Part shown: in pieces, positions 26,601 to 34,317 of the stretch | How positions within the stretch are numbered: position 1 is the stretch's first letter | Layout: every line of letters starts with the position of its first letter | Source of the DNA: Kitasatospora sp. MAP5-34 | Lineage (GTDB): Bacteria > Actinomycetota > Actinomycetes > Streptomycetales > Streptomycetaceae | Direction: 5' to 3' | Length of the DNA stretch: 64,000 bases | Assembly (NCBI RefSeq): GCF_029894335.1 | Contig: NZ_JARXZC010000019.1 | Coordinates: forward strand, 62,001 to 126,000 | Notes under the pieces: generated by a model | Database searches by the model: none | Seen by the model: the letters and a program-made list of their open reading frames with translations, nothing else | What the model was told of the DNA's origin: nothing | Made by a program: the position numbers and the translations under genes

Positions 26601-27086
26601 GCCGTCGCGCGGAACGGTGTTGAAACCCACCGAGCCGTTCCGCCGATCGGCGGCGGCAGTAGCGCGACCGCCCCGGCGACCGTGCAGCGGCTCCGCTCGC
26701 CGACCGGCAGTCCGCCGCCCGAGGCCGTCGTGGTCCGGCGGGCTCCGGAGGTGGTCACGGTGAGCCGGTCCACGAGCGCTCCACGGGCCGCCGTGCAGAG
26801 AGCGGGCGTGCCGTCCAGAGCATCGGAGACTGTCGATCCCACGGGCAGCAGAGAAGGCGTGAGCAGAACGCAGCAGACCGGCGGGCAAACGAATGTGACG
26901 AAGAGTCAGTCGAAGGTTGATCTGCCTGCTGCGCCACTCGAGGCGGAGGCAGCGCTGCGTGAGCTGAGCAGGGGGCAGTTGGACCAGTTGGCGCGCCGAC
27001 TGGTCGATCCGGTGGGCCGGCTGCTCCGGGCGGAGCTGCGGCTCGGCCGGGAGCGCGCCGGGCGACTGCTGGACGGTGGACGGTGA
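23649..27086 (+). CDS. Large repetitive Ala/Pro/Val-rich protein of the CIS operon
   Basis: 1145 residues from a GTG 10 bp after the DUF6760 gene. Composition is extreme: Ala, Val, Pro, Ser, Gly and Arg, with more than a dozen short VQR/LQR motifs (PVQRASG, STVQRVAA, LVQRVFG, LVQRAFGG). It looks intrinsically disordered. A 33-residue unit starting VVLQLLAERRL is tandemly repeated (25674 onward). Only the last 45 residues look folded: ELSRGQLDQLARRLVDPVGR then LLRAELRLGRERAGRLLDG. Proteins of this kind occupy this place in Streptomyces CIS loci. Tape-measure, scaffold or cargo roles are possible; none can be decided from sequence. Confidence 0.75.
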   Translation: MAVWDRLRRQPPERQRLERQRPAGERSVAPADGGVGGGVGVGRGGGGWRRVGQVQRAVTGQALVSDPLGFRGGLASHQVPTLGTALGHLVTPMAPSGLVHGVVRPVTGLPVQRASGVPLTYLQRLAEAEGGLEAEVDGPEAGAETGAEAGAGHGSQPSGAAAAHFRAPRLAVARATVSRASRPAPDPVQLLTVARSGGPPARRLAAVPARKGRPVPRVGEAVASTVGAAAGVAPTAPVVSRVVEGGVADRPLGEASDVPSDPLVQLSAGPLAPDPPTPAALPSTPALFPPVVLTEGVAEDRPLVQRSVAPRVGLGEPLPSLPGTARLGGAAAAAGSTGPTVSRASARVAPLAPGAAVPGSRHGAPGEPPMSGGSAAAQGMGPQPARAEPVSVAGPGSASRLGLGAPLVRSASVAALPSTVQRVAATQSAVVESVSPSAASAASSAAVVGGSPVRAGDAGVPVQRVSDGQAGPVTPLVGDSGLTSVVGSVLRSAAEAPRPQVASDGNSEAGSALPIAQPQVQRAPHDRPAEAGAQSNGRTKASRPPAGPAGLPSSVDVPGVGGQLHPTLGLGGPDSVSTAGAAAGSGIGSAASIQRSAGVVPSRPGELGRSAMPMAPAVDGAAVQRSVVEQRSAAAEGAGSSSVSAGPIPGTAHSTTAQAPAPAPVLAPSPSPAAPVVLQLLAERRLDPSAMADGTPKPSATAASAAPPVVLQLLAERRLNPSAMADGTPKPSATAASAAPPVVLQLLAGRPLHPQLSGDATQSAAVTGPVVVPLRWVASAAAAEDRPAPPDGSAGSAGSAEAPLQRRRPVGGAARGPAGSGQALSGVSVASGASRVSGVPTKPAVGSAPASTRPGTSEPLARPRSGRGHRLVQRVFGRSVVREAVAGVASAAEPGGGPGTVDPVAAVSVGGASGGPALSAGGGPGSESGLVQRAFGGAVARHGQAGGQGTPVPVRVSAPASAPRPAVLPAASVLRSGGVVSVPPAVARNGVETHRAVPPIGGGSSATAPATVQRLRSPTGSPPPEAVVVRRAPEVVTVSRSTSAPRAAVQRAGVPSRASETVDPTGSREGVSRTQQTGGQTNVTKSQSKVDLPAAPLEAEAALRELSRGQLDQLARRLVDPVGRLLRAELRLGRERAGRLLDGGR
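25674..25905. repeat. 99-bp in-frame tandem repeat
   Basis: Two nearly identical 99-bp units (25674-25772, 25773-25871) and a partial third start (from 25872) encode 33-residue repeats in the disordered protein. Near-identity at DNA level indicates a recent duplication. Confidence 0.9.
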
Positions 27087-27098
27087 AGCGGCTGTGAC

Positions 27099-27155
27099 GA
27101 CGACGCGGTGGACGGCGACGCGGTGGACGGCGACGCGGTGGACGGTGACGCGGTG
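27099..27155. repeat. 15-bp tandem repeats after the large CIS protein
   Basis: GACGGCGACGCGGTG occurs at 27111-27125 and 27126-27140, with a one-base variant at 27141-27155 and a partial unit before. It lies between the stop codon at 27086 and the second tube gene. In the frame of the preceding gene it would read as Asp-Ala-Val-Asp-Gly repeats beyond the stop. Confidence 0.8.
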
Positions 27156-27209
27156 GGCGGAGCGCGAACGATGCACGGCTGATGCGAGCAGGAGAGTGAG
27201 GACCGGCAC

Positions 27210-27635
27210 ATGGAGTACGGGGACCCGGGCACGAGCGTGCACTTCAAGCTGCAGATCGACGGCCTCGATCTGGGCCACTTCACCACCTGTGACGGGCTGG
27301 GCGCCCAGGTCGAGGTCGAGCAGCGAGCGGAGGGCGGCAACAACGGGTTCGTCTGGCAGCTGCCGACGCGCGTCTCGTTCCCCAACGTCCGGCTCTCCAG
27401 GCCGTTGACGGCTGATTCGATGAAGGTGACCAGGTTCCTCGCCGGGCTCTCGCAGAAGGTCACGCGTGGCACCGCGCAGATCACCGCCCTGCGCCCGAAC
27501 CTCGCGGACACGATCGTCGAGTGGTCCCTGCGCGATGTGATCGTGGTCGGCTGGACCGGCCCCTCGTTCGACCCGGGCCGCTCCGAGGTGGCGACCGAGA
27601 GCATCGAGCTGGCCCACCACGGCTTCTTCCTCTGA
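27210..27635 (+). CDS. Second tube protein (gp19 family; Pvc5/Cis5-like)
   Basis: 141 residues; GAGGA lies 7 nt before the ATG. FKLQIDGLDLGHFTTCDGLG, GNNGFVWQLPTRVSFPNVRL and the C-terminal VATESIELAHHGFFL are typical of the baseplate-proximal tube protein. It differs clearly from the first tube protein, as expected for an initiator ring that links the spike to the main tube. The LysM gene follows closely. Confidence 0.92.
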   Translation: MEYGDPGTSVHFKLQIDGLDLGHFTTCDGLGAQVEVEQRAEGGNNGFVWQLPTRVSFPNVRLSRPLTADSMKVTRFLAGLSQKVTRGTAQITALRPNLADTIVEWSLRDVIVVGWTGPSFDPGRSEVATESIELAHHGFFL

Positions 27636-27694
27636 CACCCGGCGCATCCCCGCACCCCGGCACCTACCCCACCCACGGAGAGGACACCCGCACC

Positions 27695-28393
27695 ATGTCC
27701 ACCCAGGCCCGCGCCACGCTGACGGCGTACGAGCCGCCGAAGCGGCCCGGCCAGCCCCCCGGCGCCGCACTGGGAGCGGTCACGTTCCAGTTCAACCCGA
27801 GCCAACTCGCCCTGAGCAAGAGCGCGGGGTGGGTGGCGCACCAGGCGCGCAGTGCCGAGCAGGTCGGGGTACCCGAGTTCACCGGGGCGCTGCCGCGCAG
27901 GCTGAACGTCGAACTTTTCCTGGACGGCACCGCGACCCATGACACCGCCGTCCAGAAAGGCGTTGAAACACTGTTGAGTTGGTGCGCGCCGACGGCGAGG
28001 AGCATCTCGGCCAAGGCGCCGTGCGCGCCACGGGTGAAGTTCGCCTGGGGATCGTTCGCCAGTGTGTCGTTCTTCGGGTACCTGGAGGACGTCAGCGCGA
28101 CGTACTCCCTCTTCGACACCGACGGAACTCCGCTGCGCGCGACCTGCACCGTCCAGCTGACCGAGGCCGGCGACCCGACGCCACGGCAGAATCCGACCTC
28201 GGGGACACTCACCGTCCGCCGCGTTCACCGCCTGGTGTCCGGCGACTCGTTGGAGCTGCTGGCGTACCGGGAGTACGGGGACGCCACCGCCTGGCGGTTG
28301 ATCGCGGAGGCGAACGGGATCGACGACCCGCAACGGCTGCGCCCGGGCACCGAGATCCTGGTGCCCGGAGCCGACGAGGCAGGGGCGAGGTAG
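27695..28393 (+). CDS. LysM baseplate protein (Pvc7/Cis7-like)
   Basis: 232 residues from the ATG at 27695; GGAGAGG lies upstream. The N-terminal part has the conserved VTFQFNPSQLALSK and the strand segment VKFAWGSFASVSFFGYLEDV. The C-terminus (about 175-223) is a LysM domain: HRLVSGDSLELLAYREYG, AWRLIAEANGI, LRPGTEILVP. In T4-like baseplates this is the gp53-type protein that joins tube and baseplate; here LysM acts structurally rather than in peptidoglycan binding. The spike gene starts 4 nt after its stop. Confidence 0.92.
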   Translation: MSTQARATLTAYEPPKRPGQPPGAALGAVTFQFNPSQLALSKSAGWVAHQARSAEQVGVPEFTGALPRRLNVELFLDGTATHDTAVQKGVETLLSWCAPTARSISAKAPCAPRVKFAWGSFASVSFFGYLEDVSATYSLFDTDGTPLRATCTVQLTEAGDPTPRQNPTSGTLTVRRVHRLVSGDSLELLAYREYGDATAWRLIAEANGIDDPQRLRPGTEILVPGADEAGAR

Positions 28394-28397
28394 TCGG

Positions 28398-30173
28398 ATG
28401 CCTGGAGCGAACACCGCCCTCTTCCTGATCGAGGCGCCCGGCCCGCTGGCGCCGCCGTGGGACCAAGTGCCGGTCGACATCTGCGTGGAGGAGAGCGGCA
28501 GCCTGTCGGCGGTGGTCCAACTCCGCTTCCTGGACCCGGACCGGGCCCTGCTCGGCGAGACCGGGATCGGGATCGGGACCCCACTCACCATCCGGGTGCA
28601 GCCCGGCGACGAGACTGCCGCACTGCCACTCTTCAGCGGTGAAGTGGTGGCGCTGGAGGCCGAGTTCGACGGTCAGGGCAGTTTCACCACGGTACGTGCG
28701 CTCGACCTGTCGCACCGCCTGCGGCGCGGCCGTCGGATCACCGGCTTCGTCGGGCAGACGGCCTCCGACATCGCCGCCGCGGTGGCGGCCCGGGCCGGTA
28801 TCCCGGTGGGGCGGATCGACGAGACGGTGACCACGTATCCGCTGCGCACCCAACCGAACGTCTCCGACTGGGAGTTCCTGGTCTCGCTGGCCGAGGAGAG
28901 CGACCGCGAAATGGTGGTGGAGGACGGCAGTTTCTACTTCCGTGCCCCCGTCCCGGCGTCCTCGGCGCCCGAGTCGGGCACCTCGGCCGCCCAGAGTCCG
29001 TACGTGGTGGAGATGGGCGAGAACGTGCTCTCGATCCGCTCCTCGGTGTCCTCGGTGAACCAGGTGGGCAAGGTCGCCGTGCGGGGCTGGGACGTGACGC
29101 AGAAGAAGGGTCTGCTCTCCGAGCAGACCGTGAGCGCCGGAGCCGGTCCACTGGTCGGGCTCGACCCGTCGCAGGCCGTAGCACCCTTCCCCGCCTCGGA
29201 GTTGCTCGTCACCGACGTGCCGTACCGGACCGACGCCGAGGTGCAGGCGGTGTCGGCCGCGCTGGCCGCCGAACTGGCCGCCGCAATGGCCGAGTTGGAG
29301 CTGACCGCGCTGGGCAATCCACATCTGCGGGTGGGGAAGCCGGTCTCGGTGACCGGCGCCGGGCAGCCGTTCGACGGGAAGTACACCGTCACCGCCGCCC
29401 GCCACACCGACCGGCCCGGCGTCGGCTACCAGACCTGGATCACCGTCAGCGGACGCCAGGACCGTACCCTGCACGGCCTGGTCACGGGAGCCTCCGCCGC
29501 CGCCCGGTCCCCGCGCGTGCCGGGCGTAGCGATCGGGGTGGTCACCGACATCCAGGCGCCGGAGGAGCTGGCGGGCCAGGGCTGGGTGCGGCTCAAGTTC
29601 CCCTGGCTGTCGGATGCTTCGGACGGCGCGCCGGCGTACGTCAGCGACTGGGTGCGGACCGTTCAGTGGGGTGGTGCCGGCGGTGGCGGGGTCTTCAGCC
29701 CCGAGGTGCATGACGAGGTGCTGGTCGCCTTCGAGCAGGGCCTGCTCGACCGCCCCTATGTGATCGGCGGCCTCTACAATGGGGTCGACCAGCCGACCGA
29801 GGACGGCCTGGACCTGGTCGACGACGCCACCGGCAAGCTCAACCGGCGCTCGCTGGCCTCCCGCAGCGGCCACCGGATCGAGTTGCTCGACGCCGCCGCT
29901 GGGCCGGCGGGAGTGCGGCTGCGCACGCACGAGGACAAGCTCAGTGTGCACCTCGATCAGCAGAACACGGTGATCACCGTGCACAGCGACGGCAAGGTCA
30001 CCGTCACCGCCACCGAGGAGGTCACGGTGACCGGCCGGGGGATCACCCTGGACGCCGGCTCCGGCGCGCTGACGCTGACCGGCGAGTCCGTCTCGGTCTC
30101 CGGGAAGTCGGGTCTGAGCCTGGACGGCGGGCCCGAGTGCAGCGTCAAGGGCGGGATCGTGAAGATCAATTGA
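28398..30173 (+). CDS. VgrG-like spike/hub protein (Pvc8/Cis8-like)
   Basis: 591 residues; GAGG lies 7 nt before the ATG. The N-terminal hub (gp27-like) contains LPLFSGEVVALEAEF, SDWEFLVSLAEES and FYFRAP. The middle OB-fold (gp5-like) includes GWVRLKFPWLSD, DWVRTVQWGGAGGGGVFSP and DEVLVAFEQGLLDRPYVIGGL. The C-terminal part is a beta-helix needle with alternating Val/Thr. It forms the central spike at the tube tip. No fused enzymatic domain follows, so the tip must be a separate protein. The stop overlaps the ATG of a 24-codon frame. Confidence 0.94.
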   Translation: MPGANTALFLIEAPGPLAPPWDQVPVDICVEESGSLSAVVQLRFLDPDRALLGETGIGIGTPLTIRVQPGDETAALPLFSGEVVALEAEFDGQGSFTTVRALDLSHRLRRGRRITGFVGQTASDIAAAVAARAGIPVGRIDETVTTYPLRTQPNVSDWEFLVSLAEESDREMVVEDGSFYFRAPVPASSAPESGTSAAQSPYVVEMGENVLSIRSSVSSVNQVGKVAVRGWDVTQKKGLLSEQTVSAGAGPLVGLDPSQAVAPFPASELLVTDVPYRTDAEVQAVSAALAAELAAAMAELELTALGNPHLRVGKPVSVTGAGQPFDGKYTVTAARHTDRPGVGYQTWITVSGRQDRTLHGLVTGASAAARSPRVPGVAIGVVTDIQAPEELAGQGWVRLKFPWLSDASDGAPAYVSDWVRTVQWGGAGGGGVFSPEVHDEVLVAFEQGLLDRPYVIGGLYNGVDQPTEDGLDLVDDATGKLNRRSLASRSGHRIELLDAAAGPAGVRLRTHEDKLSVHLDQQNTVITVHSDGKVTVTATEEVTVTGRGITLDAGSGALTLTGESVSVSGKSGLSLDGGPECSVKGGIVKIN

Positions 30174-30247
30174 TGCCCCGGTCGATCACTGCGCCGATCA
30201 CTGCGCGGATCACCCCACCGATCACTGCACCGAGCGGAGGTGGCTGA
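30173..30247 (+). CDS. 24-codon coupled mini-ORF in the empty spike-tip slot
   Basis: An ATG overlapping the spike stop codon (TGATG) opens 24 codons made of Ile-Thr-Ala-Pro-like tetrapeptides, ending 4 nt before the gp25 start codon. The DNA holds four 12-bp units (30183-30230). It may act only to carry ribosomes to the gp25 gene, or be a remnant; coding for a functional peptide is unproven. Confidence 0.3.
   Translation: MPRSITAPITARITPPITAPSGGG
30183..30230. repeat. 12-bp tandem repeat between spike and gp25 genes
   Basis: Units CGATCACTGCGC (twice), GGATCACCCCAC and CGATCACTGCAC follow each other without gaps in the only larger gap of the baseplate operon. Confidence 0.85.
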
Positions 30248-30251
30248 CCAG

Positions 30252-30704
30252 ATGGCCGAGCAGTTCGTCGGCTCCGGCTGGGCCTTCCCGCTGCGGACCA
30301 GCGCCACCGGCGGTGTCGCCCTGGTCACGGGCGAGCAGGAACTCACCGAGTCCATCCGGTTGATCCTGGCCACCGCGCCCGGGGAGCGGCCGATGCGGCC
30401 GGAGTTCGGCTGCGGGGTGCACGACTACGTCTTCGCCCCGGCGGACGAGGACACCGCCGGGCTGATCTCGTACGAGGTCCGCCGGGCGCTGGACCGTTGG
30501 GAGCCCCGGATCGAGGTCACCGAGGTCGAGGTCTCCTTCGACTCCCAGGAGGAGGGCACCCTCTACATCGACATCCGGTACACCGTGCGCGGCACCAACA
30601 GCCCTCGCAACCTGGTCTTCCCGTTCTACGTCATCCCCTCGCACGACGACCCGGGCGCCCCCGGCCGCCCGTACACCCCGTACGTCCAGGAGAGTGCCCG
30701 CTGA
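30252..30704 (+). CDS. GPW/gp25-family baseplate protein (Pvc9/Cis9-like)
   Basis: The ATG at 30252 is preferred because GGAGGTGG lies about 10 nt upstream; the GTG at 30240 overlaps that site. 150 residues with gp25 features: SGWAFPLRTSATGGVALVTG, ESIRLILATAPGERPMRPEFG (the conserved EPR-like core reads ERPMRPEFG), and DIRYTVRGTNSPRNLVFPFY. gp25 proteins nucleate the sheath at the baseplate. The stop overlaps the baseplate J start (TGATG). Confidence 0.93.
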   Translation: MAEQFVGSGWAFPLRTSATGGVALVTGEQELTESIRLILATAPGERPMRPEFGCGVHDYVFAPADEDTAGLISYEVRRALDRWEPRIEVTEVEVSFDSQEEGTLYIDIRYTVRGTNSPRNLVFPFYVIPSHDDPGAPGRPYTPYVQESAR

Positions 30705-32647
30705 TGGCCCTGCCCGCCCCCGACCTCGACGACCGCCGTTTCCAGCAACTCGTGGACGAAGCCAAGCGGTTCATCCAGCAGCGCTGCCCGGAGTGGACCG
30801 ACCACAACGTCTCCGACCCGGGGGTGACCCTGGTCGAGGCGTTCGCGCACATGACCGACCAGCTGCTCTACCGGCTCAACCGGGTACCGGAGAAGTCCTA
30901 TCTCGCCTTCCTGGACCTGCTCGGGGTCGGCCTCTTCCCGCCCGCCGCCGCCGGGGTGGACCTCACGTTCTGGCTCTCGGCTCCCCAGCCCCGGTCGGTG
31001 GTCCTGCGGGAGGGGACGGAGGTGGCCACCGTCCGGACCGAGACCGAGGAGGCGCTGGTCTTCGCCACCACGGAGGATCTCACCGTGGTGCCGTGCACGC
31101 TCACCCAGGTGCTCACCCAGGCGGTCGACGGCCGTCCGGTCGAGCGGACCGAGGACCTTCTGCAGCGCCGGGACACCGCCTGCTTCACGGCCGCACCGGC
31201 GGTCGGCGATGCCGTCCTGTTCGGACTCTCGGACGCGGTGCCGCGCTGCGCGGTGGTACTCCGGCTGGACAGCAGGGTGGCGGGAGTCGGCGTCAACCCG
31301 CTTCATCCCCCCTTGAGTTGGGAGGCGTACGACGGCTCCGACTGGCTGCCGTGCGAGGTGGGCCAGGACTCCACCGGCGGCCTGAACCAGGCCGGCGACG
31401 TCGTCCTGCACGTGCCCGCCGGACACGTCAGCGCTGCCCTGGCCGGTCGCCGGGCCGGCTGGCTGCGCTGCCGGGTGGTCGCCAACGGGCCCGACCAGCC
31501 CGCGTATTCGGCCTCGCCGATCGTCCGGAGTGCCTCGGCCTTCACCATCGGGGGCAGCGCGGCGGCCGTCCACGCCGAGACCGTGGACGGCGAGGGCCTG
31601 GGCGAGTCGGCCGGGGTGCCGGGGCAGCGGTTCACCGTCAGCCGGGCCCCGGTGCTGCCCGGGCCGTTCATGGTGGAGGTGTCGGACGGCGGCGGTTGGC
31701 GGGAGTGGACGGTGGTCGAGTCCTTCGGCGGCTCCGGCCCCGACGACCGCCACCTGCGCCTCGACCCGAGCACCGGTGAGATCACCTTCGGCCCGGCCGT
31801 ACGGGAGCCCGACGGGTCGCTGCGCCACTACGGCGCGGTGCCGCCGAAGGGCGCGCGGATCCGGGTCCGCCGCTACCGGACCGGCGGCGGACGCCGGGGC
31901 AACGTGGCCCGGCGCACCCTGACGGTGCTGCGCAGCTCGATCCCGTACGTGTCGCGGGTCGAGAACCGGGCGGCCGCCGCCGGGGGCGTGGACGGCGAGA
32001 CGGTGGAGAGCGCCAAGCTGCGCGGTCCTCTCCAACTGCGTTCCCAGGACCGGGCCGTGACCGCTGCCGACTACGAGCTGCTCGCCCGGCGGGCCGCGCC
32101 GTCGGCGGCCCGGATCCGCTGTCTGCCGGCCGGGGGCGGCCCCGACGCGGGCGGGGTACGGGTGTTGGTGGTACCCGAGGTCGTGGCGGACTCCGGCGAC
32201 CGGCTGCGGTTCGAGCAACTCGTACCGCCGGACGGTATGTTGGCCGCGATCGCCGAGCACCTGGACGAGCGCCGGCCGATCGGCGCCCGGCTGCTGGTCC
32301 AACCGCCGTACTACCAGGGCGTCACGGTGGTCGCCCGGCTCACCGCCGAGCCGGCCGAGCCGGGCGGGCGGATCCGCGAGCGGGCCCTGGACGCGCTGTA
32401 CCGGTACTTCAACCCGGTGACCGGCGGGCCGGACGGCACCGGCTGGCCCTTCGGACGGCCGGTCCAGGCGGGCGAGGTGCACGCGGTGCTGCAACGCGTC
32501 CCCGGGGTCGAACTCGTCGAGGACGTCCGCCTCTTCGCCGCCAACCCGCTCACCGGAGAGCGCGGATCGCCGGGCGACCGGGTCGAGCTGGACGCGCACG
32601 CGCTGGTCTTCTCGTACCAGCACCAGGTCAGGGTGGAGGAGCGGTGA
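30704..32647 (+). CDS. Baseplate J-like wedge protein (Pvc11/Cis11-like)
   Basis: 647 residues from the ATG at 30704. The N-terminus DRRFQQLVDEAKRFIQQRCP then HNVSDPGVTLVEAFAHMTDQ is the conserved wedge signature. Later features are ITFGPAVREPDG, GARIRVRRYRTGGGRRGNVA and the C-terminal baseplate J domain with VTAADYELLARRAAPSAARI. Together with gp25 and the next protein it should form the baseplate wedges. The next gene starts by GTGA overlap. Confidence 0.95.
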   Translation: MALPAPDLDDRRFQQLVDEAKRFIQQRCPEWTDHNVSDPGVTLVEAFAHMTDQLLYRLNRVPEKSYLAFLDLLGVGLFPPAAAGVDLTFWLSAPQPRSVVLREGTEVATVRTETEEALVFATTEDLTVVPCTLTQVLTQAVDGRPVERTEDLLQRRDTACFTAAPAVGDAVLFGLSDAVPRCAVVLRLDSRVAGVGVNPLHPPLSWEAYDGSDWLPCEVGQDSTGGLNQAGDVVLHVPAGHVSAALAGRRAGWLRCRVVANGPDQPAYSASPIVRSASAFTIGGSAAAVHAETVDGEGLGESAGVPGQRFTVSRAPVLPGPFMVEVSDGGGWREWTVVESFGGSGPDDRHLRLDPSTGEITFGPAVREPDGSLRHYGAVPPKGARIRVRRYRTGGGRRGNVARRTLTVLRSSIPYVSRVENRAAAAGGVDGETVESAKLRGPLQLRSQDRAVTAADYELLARRAAPSAARIRCLPAGGGPDAGGVRVLVVPEVVADSGDRLRFEQLVPPDGMLAAIAEHLDERRPIGARLLVQPPYYQGVTVVARLTAEPAEPGGRIRERALDALYRYFNPVTGGPDGTGWPFGRPVQAGEVHAVLQRVPGVELVEDVRLFAANPLTGERGSPGDRVELDAHALVFSYQHQVRVEER

Positions 32648-33300
32648 CGGGCAGTGTGACTGAGGGCCGGGCGGCTGTCGAAGGGTTGCTCTCCCCGCAC
32701 CCCTTCGGCGAACGGCTCCCCGGGCCGTACCTGGACGACGAGTTCACCCAGCGCCTGGTCGCCGCCTTCGACGACGTCCTCGCGCCGGTGATCTCCGCCC
32801 TGGACTGCCTGGACGCCTACTGGAACCCGAAGTTGGCCCCGGCCGACTTCCTGGACTGGCTGGCCGGCTGGGTGGCGGCGGACCCAGCAGGAGCCGAGGA
32901 CGGCAGGCAGTCCGTCGCCGCCCGCCGGGACGCCGTCGCGGGCGCGATGCGGCGGCACCGCCGGCGCGGCACGGCGGGCGGGCTGGTGGAGGAGGTACGG
33001 GCGGTGCTGGGGCTGGTGGCCGAGGTGACCGACAGCGGGGGCGCGGCCTGGAGTGCCACCCCCGGTGGGCAGTTGCCGGGTTCCCCTGAGCCGTCGCTCC
33101 GGCTGCGTGTCCGGGCCGAGGAGCCGGCCGCGCTGCCGGTCCGCAGACTGGCGGCGCTGATCGACGCGAACCGGCCGGCGCACGTGCCCTACACGCTCGA
33201 GGTGCTGCCGGGCCCGGTCGCGGTACACGCGGTGAGGACTGCAACGGAGGCGGCCCCAGGGCCCGGACGGATGGAGGACGGCAGCAGTGGGCACCTGTGA
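32644..33300 (+). CDS. Phage tail protein I-like baseplate protein (Pvc12/Cis12-like)
   Basis: 218 residues. YLDDEFTQRLVAAFDDVLAPVISALDCLDAYWNP and FLDWLAGWVA match the tail-protein-I family of baseplate wedge proteins; RRHRRRGTAGGLVEEVRAVLG continues it, with LRVRAEEPA and the IDANRPAHVPYTLEV end. It completes the wedge complex. No tail-fibre gene follows; instead, overlapping by 14 nt, comes a zinc-ribbon membrane protein. Confidence 0.9.
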   Translation: MTGSVTEGRAAVEGLLSPHPFGERLPGPYLDDEFTQRLVAAFDDVLAPVISALDCLDAYWNPKLAPADFLDWLAGWVAADPAGAEDGRQSVAARRDAVAGAMRRHRRRGTAGGLVEEVRAVLGLVAEVTDSGGAAWSATPGGQLPGSPEPSLRLRVRAEEPAALPVRRLAALIDANRPAHVPYTLEVLPGPVAVHAVRTATEAAPGPGRMEDGSSGHL

Positions 33301-34303
33301 TCAGTGCGGTGCGAGGGTGAGCACCGGCGACGACTTCTGCGGGGAGTGCGGTGCGTTCGCGGACTGGCAGGCCGATGGCCGTGCGGCGGCCGTCACCCTG
33401 CTCCCGCCTGACAAACCTGACACACTGTCGATATCTGACGAATCATCAGCTGATGGATCGTCGGAAGCCGACGCGCCGGAGCAGAAGCCGGTGGCGGTGC
33501 AGCCGGGAACACCGGTCGTGCGGCCGTCGGTGGCAAGCGCTGCCGTCGACGATCACGTCGCCCGGCCGGACGACCTCGCCTGTTCGGCCTGCGCCACCGC
33601 GAACCCGGCCGAGCGCGCGTTCTGCCGCCGCTGCGGTGCCGCGCTCGCGAGGGCCGTCCAGGTCGCCCGGGTGCCCTGGTGGCGCCGCTGGTGGCGCGAG
33701 CGGCAGCGGCGGCGGATCTCCCGGCGCCGCCGCCCGGTCAGCCGGCTGCGCCGCCTGGTCACCACCCTGCTGGCGCTTGGGGTGACAACGTCCTTGGTGT
33801 ACACGGGAGTTGCTTACGGGCCCCGGGCCGTCACGGCCCTCCGCGACAGATACACCCCGCCGGCGCCGGTGCACGCCGCCTCGGTGCGGGCCTCCAGCGC
33901 CGCGCCCGGTCACCCCGCCCAGGACGCGGTGGACGGCACCTGGAACCACTACTGGGCACCGGCCGGGCCGCTCACCGCCCCGCCGCAGCCGGGGGAGTGG
34001 CTGGAGGCCGACTTCGCCCAGCCGTTCCGCCTGCTCGACCTCGTCGTCGACTCGGGCGCCTCGGACCACCAGGACGAGTTCCTGAAGCAGGCCAGGCCGG
34101 CCGAGCTGGAGATCACCGCGTGGTCCACCGGCGGCAGCACAGCTCAGAAGACCGTCCGGCTGGAGGACAAGCCGACCCCGCAGACCATCCGGTGGCCGGT
34201 CGCCGGGGTCACGAAGATCCGGCTGACCGTCCGCTCGGCCTACGGGACGGGCCCGGCCCGGCTGGTGGCACTCGGGGAGGTGGAGTTCTTCGAACGCTCC
34301 TGA
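33287..34303 (+). CDS. Zinc-ribbon membrane protein with C-terminal discoidin-like glycan-binding domain
   Basis: 338 residues; GTG with GGAGG 9 nt upstream. Two zinc ribbons: CDQCG...CGECG at the N-terminus and CSAC...CRRCG near 100. A strongly basic stretch precedes one membrane helix (LVTTLLALGVTTSLVYTGVAYG). The C-terminal domain (ASSAAPGHPAQDAVDGTWNHYW ... GEVEFFE, residues split across several strands) is the NADase-type glycan-binding/F5-8 type C fold and should lie outside the cell. Proteins of this layout are conserved at the end of Streptomyces CIS operons. It could tether the baseplate to the membrane, with the ribbons inside and the lectin-like domain in the cell wall (inference). 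Confidence 0.85.
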   Translation: MGTCDQCGARVSTGDDFCGECGAFADWQADGRAAAVTLLPPDKPDTLSISDESSADGSSEADAPEQKPVAVQPGTPVVRPSVASAAVDDHVARPDDLACSACATANPAERAFCRRCGAALARAVQVARVPWWRRWWRERQRRRISRRRRPVSRLRRLVTTLLALGVTTSLVYTGVAYGPRAVTALRDRYTPPAPVHAASVRASSAAPGHPAQDAVDGTWNHYWAPAGPLTAPPQPGEWLEADFAQPFRLLDLVVDSGASDHQDEFLKQARPAELEITAWSTGGSTAQKTVRLEDKPTPQTIRWPVAGVTKIRLTVRSAYGTGPARLVALGEVEFFERS

Positions 34304-34317
34304 CCACTGGGACCCGA

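Noticed and set aside
27076..27408. Frame with Thr-Arg-Trp-Thr-Ala repeats before the second tube gene
   Set aside because: It arises from the 15-bp DNA repeats and then runs out of frame through the tube gene; no independent start signal.
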